A DNA stretch of 64,000 nt from Granulosicoccus antarcticus IMCC3135 (GTDB lineage Bacteria; Pseudomonadota; Gammaproteobacteria; Granulosicoccales; Granulosicoccaceae), in the NCBI RefSeq assembly GCF_002215215.1, contig NZ_CP018632.1, positions 2,724,501-2,788,500 of the forward strand. Reading direction: 5' to 3'. Position numbers and translations under genes: made by a program. Below are positions 54,744 to 63,865 of this stretch, piece by piece. The notes under the pieces were generated by a model. The model was given only the letters and a program-made list of their open reading frames with translations. It was not told where the DNA came from and searched no databases. Position 1 is the first letter of the stretch, and each line of letters opens with the position of its first letter.

Positions 54744-56444
54744 TCAGCCTTCTTTTCGTTGTCGTCGCGCCATCTTGCGCTTCAATGCAGCACCATCATG
54801 TTTATGGTTCTGCGTGTGATTGTCGGGTAGATCATTGATCTGCGAATCCGAAATTGAATAGGCAGAAAAGGGGTCGTCCAGTTCCGGCTCAGCGTCTATT
54901 ACCCATTGTGAGCTGGTCAGCTGATGCGCCGGGTCGTCATCGTTCTTCAAAGGTGGTGCGGGCAGAAACAGCCCTTGCCCGAAGCTGTCTGTCAGTGGGC
55001 TTGCGCTGTTCTGGTTCTGCTGTTCTTCCTGATTTATAACGGCGATCTTCTTGCGCTCGATGAGTCGCTGTTTCAGGGTGCGGCGTTTTATGATCTGTTC
55101 TCTGGAGCGCGTCAGTCTGTCGCCAATACTGAGCGGCAGTGTAAAAGGGCCTTTTTTACCGACTGTTTGGCGGGTGGTCAGAGTGATCTGTTGCAGCATG
55201 CTGATTGGCAGGGCCAGGAAGAAAATCCAGTACAGTTCTCTGTTGACCAGAAGCCTGGCTTCGGAGTAGTTGCTGACCAGTAGTGCAACTGTGAAGCCAA
55301 GTACGAACAGCACTCCGGGTTGCTGCCGTTGATATTGGCAATAGAGCAGTTCGACCAGCTGTTGCAGGATCATGAATATGGCTATGGCAGCCAAGGGCAG
55401 GCCAACCTCTGATGCTACCTGCAGTAGTCCGTTGTGTGCATGGTAGACGGTCCATGAAAAATCGGTCAGAGAGCGCTGAATGTGTACGCTTTCATCAGTT
55501 GGAAACCAGAGCGTGCCGTAACCGTATCCACTCAAGGGTCGTTCCAGTATCAGTTGCCAGGTTTTTGCCCAGACATCCCCTCTGCCTGTCAGATCACCAG
55601 AACGGCCTATCAGCTCGGCCGTATTGATATACGTGAAGGCCAGGCTCAGTAGCGTGGCGGCCAGCACTCCCAGTATCACCATGGGTATCATGCCGAGCCG
55701 CAGATTGAAGGCTGTATACAGATACAACATGATCACGGCGGCGCTGATCAGGGCCAGTACAGAGGTTGCTGATACGCTGAAATAAAGACAGAGAAGAGCG
55801 GCTAAAGTGAGTGCGAGGTATAGGGCTCTGCGCAGGGTCGATATTCTCCAGAAAGAGAGACTGACCAGCAGCAAGACGGTAATGGCCGCCCAGAAACCCA
55901 ATGTATTCTTTGAGGCCGTGACGCCTGACCAGACCAACTGGCCTTCATAGTCTTCAATGCCCAAGGCTGGTAGAAACAGGGCGCTCAGTACGCTTGCCAG
56001 CATCACCAGCCCCAGAGTAATGGCACTGGTAGTGAGAATGCGATTCAACGGCAGTGTGAATCCGATGTAAAACGCGATAAGCGTTGAGCCAAGCAGATGA
56101 ACCGAGCGTTCCAGTGTCAGCGTTGAGTCGACCGACCAGATCACGGAAAGTGCGGTTCCGGCCACCAGCAGGAGCAGTGCCAGGCGGTAGCGAAAAAGCC
56201 AGCTTAGCCAGTTGATGCCTTGCGTAAGGATCAGGCTGGCAGTGGCGAACAGATACATGAGCAGCCACAGATTGGTGACCAGGGATACGAACGTACCACT
56301 GGCAAGTGGCGATCGAATTGCCAGGGTGAGAGTAACGCTGGTGCCTTGCAGCAGCGTCAGAATCAACATCAGGGATGCCAGTAAGGAGGCTCGATAGGGA
56401 GCCTGATAATGCGTGAGTACGGGATTGGCCGCGGTTGCGTTCAC
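54744..56444 (-). CDS. O-antigen ligase/Wzy-type polysaccharide polymerase
   Basis: Inner-membrane protein of 566 aa, with about 12 hydrophobic helices in residues 15-410 and a cytoplasmic, Gln/Asn- and Asp-rich tail of about 150 residues. The periplasmic loop carries WSGVTASKNTLGFWAAI and, later, YGYGTLWFP and YHAHNGLLQVASEVGLPLAA, the hallmark of the O-antigen ligase/polymerase (Wzy_C) family. In this locus it most likely polymerizes the flipped repeat units. The start overlaps the GT2 gene by 4 bases. The hydrophilic tail is unusually long. Confidence 0.85.
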   Translation of the reverse strand: MNATAANPVLTHYQAPYRASLLASLMLILTLLQGTSVTLTLAIRSPLASGTFVSLVTNLWLLMYLFATASLILTQGINWLSWLFRYRLALLLLVAGTALSVIWSVDSTLTLERSVHLLGSTLIAFYIGFTLPLNRILTTSAITLGLVMLASVLSALFLPALGIEDYEGQLVWSGVTASKNTLGFWAAITVLLLVSLSFWRISTLRRALYLALTLAALLCLYFSVSATSVLALISAAVIMLYLYTAFNLRLGMIPMVILGVLAATLLSLAFTYINTAELIGRSGDLTGRGDVWAKTWQLILERPLSGYGYGTLWFPTDESVHIQRSLTDFSWTVYHAHNGLLQVASEVGLPLAAIAIFMILQQLVELLYCQYQRQQPGVLFVLGFTVALLVSNYSEARLLVNRELYWIFFLALPISMLQQITLTTRQTVGKKGPFTLPLSIGDRLTRSREQIIKRRTLKQRLIERKKIAVINQEEQQNQNSASPLTDSFGQGLFLPAPPLKNDDDPAHQLTSSQWVIDAEPELDDPFSAYSISDSQINDLPDNHTQNHKHDGAALKRKMARRQRKEG

Positions 56445-57385
56445 TGACTCCGAGCCTGTTCCAGAGACAGGCCGCGCAGCCTGACATACTGGTCAATCAA
56501 GCGCCGGTAAAGAATTGGAAACAGGTTCTGTACGCTTTGACGCACCATGCCAATCGGGCTCATCGCACCGGCGCGATAGCCTGCCCACAGTAGGGAAAAA
56601 CTCTTTAGTGGGGCCGAGCGTGCAAGGCCAACGCTTTCAAAGCGAGCCTGAAAACCTGCCCATGCAACAGGCGACATGGAGGATTTCTGGGTGTTCATCC
56701 ATTTGAAGAAATTAGTGTATTTCTCCGATTTGCCTGCATGGATGGGCAGTTGGGACAGAGCATCGTCACTGATGATATCGGCATACAGCGTCAGAGGGCG
56801 TGGCAGCATGTGAAATGCAATGCCAGTACGCCAGCAGTCGATGGCGAACTGGTCATTGTCACCAAACGTGACTGACTCATCCCAGCTGGCTTTGTCTTTC
56901 AGCGAGCTTGGCATGACCATGGTGCTGGTCTGTATGAAGCTGCCATCGACATACAGGTAGTCGTAGATGGACTCTTCTGCGCCCAGCGATCTGGATGGCT
57001 TTACCCAGTATCGATCGACACCACGATCCACGATTATCTGACCGTAGAGCAAAACCTCGCCATGCTCCTCCAGTTCGGCGTTGGCTGTTTCCAGAAACTC
57101 CGGATACCAGCGATCGTCAGAATCCAGAAAGGCGATATATTGCCCACGAGCGACTCGCATACCATGATTGCGGGCTGCCGCCGGGCCTGCATTCTCTTGA
57201 TGAACCACCACCAGACGCGAATCTTCGATAGCTGCCAGAACCTGCCGAGTGTCGTCAGTAGAGCCGTCATCAACCACGATGACTTCAAAATCTCCCAGAC
57301 TCTGGTCAAAGCAGGATTGCAGAGTGTCAAGAACCGATAGTGAGCGGTTATAAGTGGGTACAACGATGGAAAAGCGTGGGTTCAT
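56441..57385 (-). CDS. Family 2 glycosyltransferase
   Basis: Cytoplasmic GT-A fold transferase of 314 aa. It starts FSIVVPTYNRSLSVLDTL; the nucleotide-sugar motif is VVDDGSTDDTRQVL and the metal-binding motif FLDSDDRWYPEFLE. It uses a UDP- or similar sugar to extend the lipid-linked repeat unit. It shares one base with the previous transferase gene and overlaps the polymerase gene by 4. Specificity cannot be read from sequence. Confidence 0.9.
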   Translation of the reverse strand: MNPRFSIVVPTYNRSLSVLDTLQSCFDQSLGDFEVIVVDDGSTDDTRQVLAAIEDSRLVVVHQENAGPAAARNHGMRVARGQYIAFLDSDDRWYPEFLETANAELEEHGEVLLYGQIIVDRGVDRYWVKPSRSLGAEESIYDYLYVDGSFIQTSTMVMPSSLKDKASWDESVTFGDNDQFAIDCWRTGIAFHMLPRPLTLYADIISDDALSQLPIHAGKSEKYTNFFKWMNTQKSSMSPVAWAGFQARFESVGLARSAPLKSFSLLWAGYRAGAMSPIGMVRQSVQNLFPILYRRLIDQYVRLRGLSLEQARSQ

Positions 57386-58302
57386 CAGTAACTCTCATTG
57401 CGAACGGTCGCGTGACCACAGTGGGCGCTCATCTTGCCCTGAAACTTCCAGCGTAGTTGACGGGCGCGTTCTGACCACTTGGGTCCAAGCCAGGCCAGGC
57501 AGGTACTTGCGACTGCCACGATGCCCAGGACGGTTGTCTTCAGGCCTCGGACCAGACTGTGTGATAGTCCGGGTTGCATCAGCTGCATGACGCGGACTCG
57601 GGAGTTGTGGATATTGACCACGCGTTGCCGGATCCAGCCTTCTTGCAACCGTGCCTCAGGCACCGGCTCGTGGACGATGGCGTTCGCTGCCCAGAACATG
57701 CTGTGACCGCGAAAATGCAGTTGCGTGAAAAATGCCAGATCCTCTCCACCTGAGTGAGCAAAAGCCGGATTGAAAAACTCGGGTGCAAGTGTCTGCAGCA
57801 CATCGGCCTTTATCAGGAAATTGCCACCTGCCTGGAGTTGGCATTGTGTTTCGTCGGGAAGTGCCATGTCAGCACCATAATAAGGATTCACCGTAACCGC
57901 AAGTTCTGTGCCTTGAGGGAAAACCGGGCGTGTCGGGCCTCCGACTACATCGGCATTACAGTGTTGTTGGACACGTAGCAGTTCAGTCAACCACTGTTGC
58001 TCAGGCCATTCATCATCATCCAGAAAGGCGAGCTGCTCAGGATGTAGTGTCAAGGCTTTCAGGCAGGCAGCATTGCGTGCCGCTGAGATGCCGGAACTCT
58101 CACCTGCGGGGACCGTATGAAGCTTGAACGGATATCCCTGAGTTGTGAGTTCGGCACAAACGGCCAGACCGGCACCGGCGGAGTCATTGTCGGCGACAAC
58201 GATTTCCAGATTCTCGGTGCCATCGATGTTCGGCAGCGTTTCCAGCAGTTTACGCAGGCCTTCGGGTCGACGGAATGTACAGATGCAAAGAACAGTTTTC
58301 AC
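57385..58302 (-). CDS. Family 2 glycosyltransferase (WaaE/ExoM-like)
   Basis: A 305-residue transferase that starts VLCICTFRRPEGLRKLLETL. Its donor-site motif is EIVVADNDSAGAG and the acidic metal motif is LAFLDDDEWPEQQWL; these resemble the ExoM-type family of beta-glycosyltransferases used in succinoglycan synthesis. A hydrophobic stretch near residue 270 (LKTTVLGIVAVASTCLAWLG) may anchor it to the membrane. It is overlapped by the flippase gene upstream (4 bases) and touches the next transferase. Sugar and linkage are unknown. Confidence 0.88.
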   Translation of the reverse strand: MKTVLCICTFRRPEGLRKLLETLPNIDGTENLEIVVADNDSAGAGLAVCAELTTQGYPFKLHTVPAGESSGISAARNAACLKALTLHPEQLAFLDDDEWPEQQWLTELLRVQQHCNADVVGGPTRPVFPQGTELAVTVNPYYGADMALPDETQCQLQAGGNFLIKADVLQTLAPEFFNPAFAHSGGEDLAFFTQLHFRGHSMFWAANAIVHEPVPEARLQEGWIRQRVVNIHNSRVRVMQLMQPGLSHSLVRGLKTTVLGIVAVASTCLAWLGPKWSERARQLRWKFQGKMSAHCGHATVRNESY

Positions 58303-59633
58303 GAGGTTTCTTGCAAGCGTTTATAGAGAATCCGGGTCAGGTAGATTGCCATGAAAGCTTCGGCTGCCAGAATTCCGATCAGAGTGGTTTCGGGTTCAAA
58401 CAAGTAGAGAGTCACGCTGACCAGTACACCGCTGAGAATAGCGCCATAAACACTGGCCATGGCCAGTACGCGAAAATCACGCATGGCTTGAAGTGCGGCG
58501 GCCGGGGCATTGTAACTGGCTGCAAACAGCGTGATTATTGACCACATGGCGACAATCATTGCCATTGGCTCGTCGGCATATTGATCGGCGTACAGGAAGT
58601 CGTTGATCCATGGCCAGAGTATCAGCAGCATGACACCCATCATCAGGACGGCGCCAGCCATCAGAAAGGAGGTGGTACGGATCTGTTGTCTGACCGCAAG
58701 ATGCTTGGATTCTGACAAGGCGACAGCCAACTCAGGCTTGACCATGTTCTGCCAGGTCAGCAACGCTACACGTACCGGGCCGAACAGGACAAAACCGGCG
58801 GCCAGCGGCGCGTAGGCATTGGGGCCATTGGTCGCGGTGATGATCAGACTGTGAGCTTGCGCCAGAAACAGGGTGGTCAGTGAGCCGGCCAGAGCCCAGC
58901 GAGATTGCTCCCACACAGAACCATAGGAGCGCAGGCTGGAGAATGACAGCCATTTTCTGCTGGCGCCGTGCAGACGGTAGCGTTCGACCAGCATGGCGGC
59001 AAGGTTGGCGACTACCAGAGCCAGCAGGACATGAGAGATGTGGAGCTTGTCGACACTGAGAAGCAGAACCAGCATGACGAGTATGCCAACGCCCACATAG
59101 GTGGCATCACCTGAGGCGGTGATCAGCGGTCGCATTCGCGCATAGCCAGCACTACGGCTGAAATGGCGAGCTGAGTAGACGGCGACGAACAGGGTCACTG
59201 ACAACGATATATTGCCGTCCAGCGAAGACCATTGCGTATAAAAGATGCCCACTAGCACCAGTGCGCAAAACAAGGTCAGGTTGAGCGTACTGAACATGCC
59301 TTCCTGCCGGGCACGTTCAACGGGATCTTTCAGGACTGGTGTATAGACCGTCAGTGGTGTGGATATCAGGGCATTGTTGATGGCAGAGGCAAACATTGCA
59401 AGAACGAAAGCAAAGGCAAATACACCATAATCATATGGTGTGACAAGCCTGAGCAGTATCAGATTCAAGGCAAAGTGAAAGCCGCTGACCAAGGCCTGGG
59501 CGCCGACCGATAGTGCCAGCCGTGAGGTGATCAGTTGTATTAGTTTGGTGACCAGGCCTGGTTTTGTCATGGCCGGTATTTCATCAGAGTTTGCAGTTTC
59601 AACGACAGTCACAGTATCAGGCTCGCTTGCCAC
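58299..59633 (-). CDS. Polysaccharide flippase (Wzx/MOP family)
   Basis: Integral membrane protein of 444 aa with about 12 to 14 hydrophobic helices in MOP/Wzx layout, preceded by about 35 polar residues. It begins its membrane part at LISRLALSVGAQALVSGFHF and carries LLRLVTPYDYGVFAFAFVLA, as in Wzx/ExoT-like proteins. It would move undecaprenyl-linked repeat units to the periplasm for polymerization. The start overlaps the WecG-type gene by 17 bases and the end overlaps the next transferase by 4. Confidence 0.85.
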   Translation of the reverse strand: MASEPDTVTVVETANSDEIPAMTKPGLVTKLIQLITSRLALSVGAQALVSGFHFALNLILLRLVTPYDYGVFAFAFVLAMFASAINNALISTPLTVYTPVLKDPVERARQEGMFSTLNLTLFCALVLVGIFYTQWSSLDGNISLSVTLFVAVYSARHFSRSAGYARMRPLITASGDATYVGVGILVMLVLLLSVDKLHISHVLLALVVANLAAMLVERYRLHGASRKWLSFSSLRSYGSVWEQSRWALAGSLTTLFLAQAHSLIITATNGPNAYAPLAAGFVLFGPVRVALLTWQNMVKPELAVALSESKHLAVRQQIRTTSFLMAGAVLMMGVMLLILWPWINDFLYADQYADEPMAMIVAMWSIITLFAASYNAPAAALQAMRDFRVLAMASVYGAILSGVLVSVTLYLFEPETTLIGILAAEAFMAIYLTRILYKRLQETS

Positions 59634-60405
59634 TGAGCAAAGAGCCTACGCCATTTTTCAATAATATGGCGCCCAGCAGGACAGGCTCTACCAGATAGCG
59701 AAATCCGAAGCGGCGAGGGTTCTCAAGCAGACGAAAACTCCATTCCAGTCCGACACGGCCCATCCAGCGAGGCGGCGTACTGACGGCTCCGGCTACATAT
59801 TCCATGCAGGCGCCACAGGTGAAAACGATCGGTGCATTGATCAGGTGCCGGTGAGCGTGCAGCCAGGCTTCCTGTTTTGGAGCGCCGAAGCCGACCAGTA
59901 CGATCTGGCTACCGGCGGCATTGATCTGATCGATCACAGCCAGGCTCTCGGCGCTATCTGCTTGTTGATCAAAATATCCATCATGGCCCTGAATGCTGAT
60001 GCCCGGAATTTTTTCCCGGATAATATCCAGTGCTTTGGCTTGAACTTGCGCCTGTTGGCCTACGTGAAAGACCGTCCAGCTATTATCGGCTGCCAGTTTC
60101 ATCAGAGGCATGATGAAATCGACATAGGTCAGTCGATAATCACGATTGACCGGAATGCCGAACAACTGCATGAGCCAGATCACGGGCATACCGTCAACCA
60201 GCACCGTGGTGCCCTGGTAGTGTTCACGCAGTTTTGCGTCGGTGAAATAGCTATAGAGCGAATGCAGATTGTGGTACAGGACCGTCCGGCGTTCAGAATT
60301 GCTGATCGCCGTTTGTGTGTACTGTAGGTAATCTGCCAAAGTGCCAGGGTGGGCGAAAAAGCCCAGCAGCGTACGCTGCGGCAATCCTGCGGGATCAGTT
60401 GCCAT
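59617..60405 (-). CDS. WecG/TagA/CpsF family glycosyltransferase (GT26)
   Basis: A 262-residue cytoplasmic transferase. Family motifs are YRLTYVDFIMPLM (substrate Asp), VFHVGQQAQVQAKALDIIRE, IVLVGFGAPKQEAWLHAH and, near the C-terminus, RPPRWMGRVGLEWSFRL-type PPRWMGRVGLEWSFRLLENP. Such enzymes add ManNAc(A) or glucuronate-type sugars as the second residue on the lipid carrier. It is the first gene of the tight transferase block, with 231 bases between it and the priming transferase upstream. Confidence 0.9.
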   Translation of the reverse strand: MATDPAGLPQRTLLGFFAHPGTLADYLQYTQTAISNSERRTVLYHNLHSLYSYFTDAKLREHYQGTTVLVDGMPVIWLMQLFGIPVNRDYRLTYVDFIMPLMKLAADNSWTVFHVGQQAQVQAKALDIIREKIPGISIQGHDGYFDQQADSAESLAVIDQINAAGSQIVLVGFGAPKQEAWLHAHRHLINAPIVFTCGACMEYVAGAVSTPPRWMGRVGLEWSFRLLENPRRFGFRYLVEPVLLGAILLKNGVGSLLSGKRA

Positions 60406-60636
60406 CGTCGGAAAACATCAAGTATTGGAGCGGGTGGGGCCAGAGGCCCGAAAATCCTGAATGTGTTTGACAGGCCGGAGAATCAGAAAATTGAATTTCT
60501 AGTGATTTGACAGCTTATCGGCTGTCGACTTACCGGTCTACAATCAGGAGTTGTTTTATCAGGTGTGGCCGAGTTCTCAGGCCATCCCACCGGCGGCGTA
60601 ATGGCCAGGTGGGGTTCTGTTGTTAGTGCAGCTGTA
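60406..60636. other. Intergenic region between the sugar transferase and WecG-type genes
   Basis: 231 bases without a credible gene. A stem TGGCCGAG / CTCAGGCCA lies at 60566-60584 and a looser CCCACC/GGTGGG stem at 60585-60617, with no T-run on the minus strand. A second promoter for the transferase block is plausible but I cannot place it convincingly. Confidence 0.3.
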
Positions 60637-61380
60637 TCAGTAAGCGTTCTTGTGTACCCAGCCTTTGAAGACGGTCATGACAAGAATCTTGATATCAAGA
60701 AACAGGCTCCAGTTTTTTACATAGTGACGATCGTGTTCGATGCGCGACACCATGTCACTGACTCGGCGAGTTTCGCCACGAAAACCATTGATCTGAGCCC
60801 ATCCGGTGATGCCTGGCTTGACGCAATAGCGAGAAGGCAGAGCAGGGATGACATATTTGAAATCTTCGTCCAGCTTCAGAGGATGTGGGCGAGGACCGAC
60901 CATGGACATTGATCCCTGGATCACGTTGAACAGCTGTGGCAACTCGTCCAGGCTTGTCTTGCGTAGAAAGGCGCCGACGCGGGTAATGCGTGGATCATCT
61001 TTCTGAGCCTGCTTGAACTCTTGTGAGCCGCTCTGGTACATGGTGCGAAATTTGTAGACCTTGATGATTTCACGGTTACGACCACTGCGTGCCTGGCAAA
61101 AGAGTGCCGGGCCTGTGCTGTCGAGTTTTACGGCGATGGAAATCAAAGCCATGAGAGGGAACAGAATGAGCAGTGCAACAGAACCGAAGACAAAATCCTC
61201 CAGTCGTTTCATGGCTGCATTGATTCCAGTGATGGGTAGCAGTGTTGAAGTGTCACTGTGAACCAGGGTGCCGAGACGTTGTTCTTCGACAGACTGGTCC
61301 GTGATGTTTGCTGCGTTAGCACTTTCGGCGTCAATGCCTGAAGTATTGTTTTTGTTTTTAATTGCGCTGGCGCTAGACAC
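60637..61380 (-). CDS. Undecaprenyl-phosphate sugar phosphotransferase (priming enzyme)
   Basis: Initiates repeat-unit synthesis by transferring a sugar-1-phosphate to undecaprenyl phosphate. The product is 247 aa. One hydrophobic reentrant segment ([21 protein letters not shown], 21 residues with the first removed in the core motif) follows about 62 polar residues. The catalytic domain has [35 protein letters not shown] and [17 protein letters not shown], the WbaP/ExoY/PglC signature. It lacks the four-helix and CoA-binding domain of the long form (about 460 aa). It starts 220 bases after the tyrosine autokinase gene. Confidence 0.9.
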   Translation of the reverse strand: MSSASAIKNKNNTSGIDAESANAANITDQSVEEQRLGTLVHSDTSTLLPITGINAAMKRLEDFVFGSVALLILFPLMALISIAVKLDSTGPALFCQARSGRNREIIKVYKFRTMYQSGSQEFKQAQKDDPRITRVGAFLRKTSLDELPQLFNVIQGSMSMVGPRPHPLKLDEDFKYVIPALPSRYCVKPGITGWAQINGFRGETRRVSDMVSRIEHDRHYVKNWSLFLDIKILVMTVFKGWVHKNAY

Positions 61381-61600
61381 CTGATTCTCCGTTTATCCGA
61401 ATAGGACATGACACTGTCAGAACCTGAGGTATGCAGGTAGACGGTGTTGAGTGATTTAAATTGAAACTGATCGTACCGCGCCAGTGCCTCTTGACTAGTG
61501 ACACTGGTCGCGTTTGATTAATGTACGTGAAGGTTATTACAGAGTTTGATAGCAATGCCACAAAACCGTCCTAGGGACACATTGTTTCACTTGAAGGGGT
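61381..61600. promoter_or_regulatory. Promoter region of the priming transferase with an inverted repeat
   Basis: 220 bases holding a minus-strand promoter candidate, TTGTGG then TAATAA with about 18 bases between (around 61535-61570). Further in is an inverted repeat, CGCGCCAGTG (61477-61486) and CACTGGTCGCG (61502-61512), which pair over 10 bases with one bulge and a 15-base loop. The repeat is not followed by a T-run on the minus strand, so an operator or leader hairpin is more likely than a terminator. Confidence 0.4.
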
Positions 61601-63865
61601 CTAGTCCAACTGTTCTTGGTAGTAAGTGTAGTGCTTGGGCGTCGGAGTTGAGGAGCCGTTCATGATGCAACCACTCACGCGGACTCCTGAAAAGCTCAGG
61701 CGCTTCAGTGCTTCATTCAATTGTGGCTCCTTAACTTCTCCTTCCTTGACTACCATGATAGTAGACCCTGCGTGTTTGCCTAGTGATGCTGCGGTGGAAA
61801 CACTCAATACCGGCGGAGTATCAATGATGCAAATGTCGAAACGTGGCGCTACAACGTTGAGAAATGCACCAAATTCCTTATCACTGGGCATATCGGTACT
61901 GTTGCTACCGCCAGAATAACCACGCGGAATGCAGTAGAGGTTGGGCACCGTAGTCGCCTTGACGGTTTCCTTCAGCTCGCTCTTGCCGCGCACGACCTCA
62001 GGCAGACCGGGGCCTACAGCAAGGCCTAGCGACTTGTGAAGTTGTCCTCGTTGATAATCCGCATCGATCAGCAAGACCTTCTTGCCGGATTGGGCCACCA
62101 ATACCGCCAGGTTCATGCTCAGGAACGATTTTCCCATGCTTGGCAAAGGACTTGTGAACATCAGAACGTTGTTGTCTGCCTCTGCCATGAGGTCTTCAAG
62201 CATGCTTCGCAGACCGCGCAGATTCTCGATTGAATAATCTTCTGGCTTGGATAGTGCCAATACATTGCCAGAGATGGCCTTGCTGGAGGATCCGCCGTCA
62301 CCGCCTGGAAGCAGCTTGCGTGGATCTACCGTGGCCGGACTGCCGAGGCGACGTTGAGCCGTACTTTTCGGAATGTTCATGAACACTGGCAGGCCTGAAG
62401 CCCTCTCCAGAGAATCCTGATCGCTGATAACCGTCGACAAGGCTGAGCGCAGTGTCAGATACAGGGTGTACAGAAACAGCGTTGTTAGTGTGCCACCGAC
62501 AATCGCCAGCAATGAGCTGGGAGAAATCGGTTTGCGAGGTGCCAGAGCATCGTCGATTATCTGTACTTCGCCCACGTTTCCTACATTGGACAAGCGCAGT
62601 TTCTGCAGTGATTCCTTGACTTCGATGAACAGGGTCCGCTTTGTTTCCAACTCGTCTTCCAGGACTGCAAGCTCTCGTTGGGTGTCGGGTCTGGCACTTA
62701 GAGTCCCACGCACCTGACGGATCTTGTCATTGAGAACATCAATTTCCTTTTGCAGACGCTTGGGGGTGGGGTGACTGACGGTGTAACGCTTGAGCAGATC
62801 GTCACGTTCGACTTCCTTTTCAATTAAATCCGTCTCCAGCTTGTCCAGCTGACCGAGTTTGAAATTAATCTGTGTATCTTCACCGAACGAACCCGCCGTG
62901 CGTCTGAAGTCCGAAAGGGCCAGCTCGGCCGCTCGCAGCTCAGCTTCGACCTTGGGGAGTTGCTCTTCATAGACTTCAAGCTTGCCATCGGAAGAGCGGT
63001 TCTGAGAGCCCAGCTTGACGCTGGTGTATTCAGACAACACCGCGTTGGTCAGCTCGGCAATCAGGGCTGGATCATTGCCACGTTGCTTGACCGTTATCAT
63101 GCGTGACTTGCTATCGGTCGTCTCAGTAGACAGATTGCTACGCAGAGCGCTGACGGCCGCTTGTAATGAGGCACGCGCCACCGAGAATTCGACGCCGGCA
63201 GGCGCGTCCAGCTCAGCTACATTGATGGTCATCGGGTCGCGGTTGGGAATTTCGACAGTGACGGATGTGCCGACTTCAGCACGCTCAATCAGCAGATTTG
63301 CATCGCTGTCGGCCAGGCTGTAGGCATTGCCTTCGAGAGTGGTCAGCGTCAGTCCCTGATCTTCCCATTGACGCGGTACTGATAACTCGGCAATTGAAAT
63401 GCTGACATCATTCCAGGCATAACTGGAGGCAAAGGATAACTTGCCGATGAGATCGCCCAGCACAGGAATCTTGGTGGTCAGTGCAGACAGCACCGGAACG
63501 GTTTTGGGGTTGGCTGACGTTCGCAGGTCGAATGCCTCAACAACCGGACTCAGCACCTTGCGCGATCGCAGCAGGTTGGCTTCTTCCTTGATGGTTGGTG
63601 CGTTCCAGTCGGTTTGAGCGACGTTGCCGGCATCATCGAAATAGTTGCGTTCTTCCTTGACTTCGATCAGTGCTGAAGTTTCATAGGTCTTGTCGGTGCT
63701 GATCAGAAACAGCCAGGCGCAGAACAGGCCGAGTAACAGTGTGAATAACAGTCCGATCTTGTGTCGCATGAGCAATCGCAAGTATTCTTTTGCGTCACTG
63801 GTTGCTGGAACCGTTGCGTATCCTTGCATAGGTCCGCCGGGTTGCTGATAATTAAAATTCTTCAT
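61601..63865 (-). CDS. Polysaccharide co-polymerase with tyrosine autokinase domain (Wzc/ExoP type)
   Basis: Inner-membrane chain-length and export regulator, 754 aa. A transmembrane helix near residue 35 (LLFTLLLGLFCAWLFL) begins the Wzz-type domain. Then comes a long periplasmic coiled coil (about 300-430, rich in KLEVYEEQL-type heptads) and a second helix near 465. The cytoplasmic BY-kinase carries Walker A TSPLPSMGKS, Walker A' LLIDADYQRG and Walker B FDICIIDTPPVL. The C-terminus holds only three clustered tyrosines (HYTYYQEQLD). An AGG site lies 8 bases before the ATG. It is the first gene of the locus in the window. Confidence 0.92.
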   Translation of the reverse strand: MKNFNYQQPGGPMQGYATVPATSDAKEYLRLLMRHKIGLLFTLLLGLFCAWLFLISTDKTYETSALIEVKEERNYFDDAGNVAQTDWNAPTIKEEANLLRSRKVLSPVVEAFDLRTSANPKTVPVLSALTTKIPVLGDLIGKLSFASSYAWNDVSISIAELSVPRQWEDQGLTLTTLEGNAYSLADSDANLLIERAEVGTSVTVEIPNRDPMTINVAELDAPAGVEFSVARASLQAAVSALRSNLSTETTDSKSRMITVKQRGNDPALIAELTNAVLSEYTSVKLGSQNRSSDGKLEVYEEQLPKVEAELRAAELALSDFRRTAGSFGEDTQINFKLGQLDKLETDLIEKEVERDDLLKRYTVSHPTPKRLQKEIDVLNDKIRQVRGTLSARPDTQRELAVLEDELETKRTLFIEVKESLQKLRLSNVGNVGEVQIIDDALAPRKPISPSSLLAIVGGTLTTLFLYTLYLTLRSALSTVISDQDSLERASGLPVFMNIPKSTAQRRLGSPATVDPRKLLPGGDGGSSSKAISGNVLALSKPEDYSIENLRGLRSMLEDLMAEADNNVLMFTSPLPSMGKSFLSMNLAVLVAQSGKKVLLIDADYQRGQLHKSLGLAVGPGLPEVVRGKSELKETVKATTVPNLYCIPRGYSGGSNSTDMPSDKEFGAFLNVVAPRFDICIIDTPPVLSVSTAASLGKHAGSTIMVVKEGEVKEPQLNEALKRLSFSGVRVSGCIMNGSSTPTPKHYTYYQEQLD

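Noticed and set aside
60566-60617. Stems in the sugar transferase-WecG gap as an intrinsic terminator
   Set aside because: No T-run follows on the minus strand and the stems are short or bulged.
61601-63865. Walker A of the autokinase (TSPLPSMGKS) as a defective site
   Set aside because: Related capsule kinases use TSxLPxxGKS-type loops without the first glycine, so it is within the normal range.
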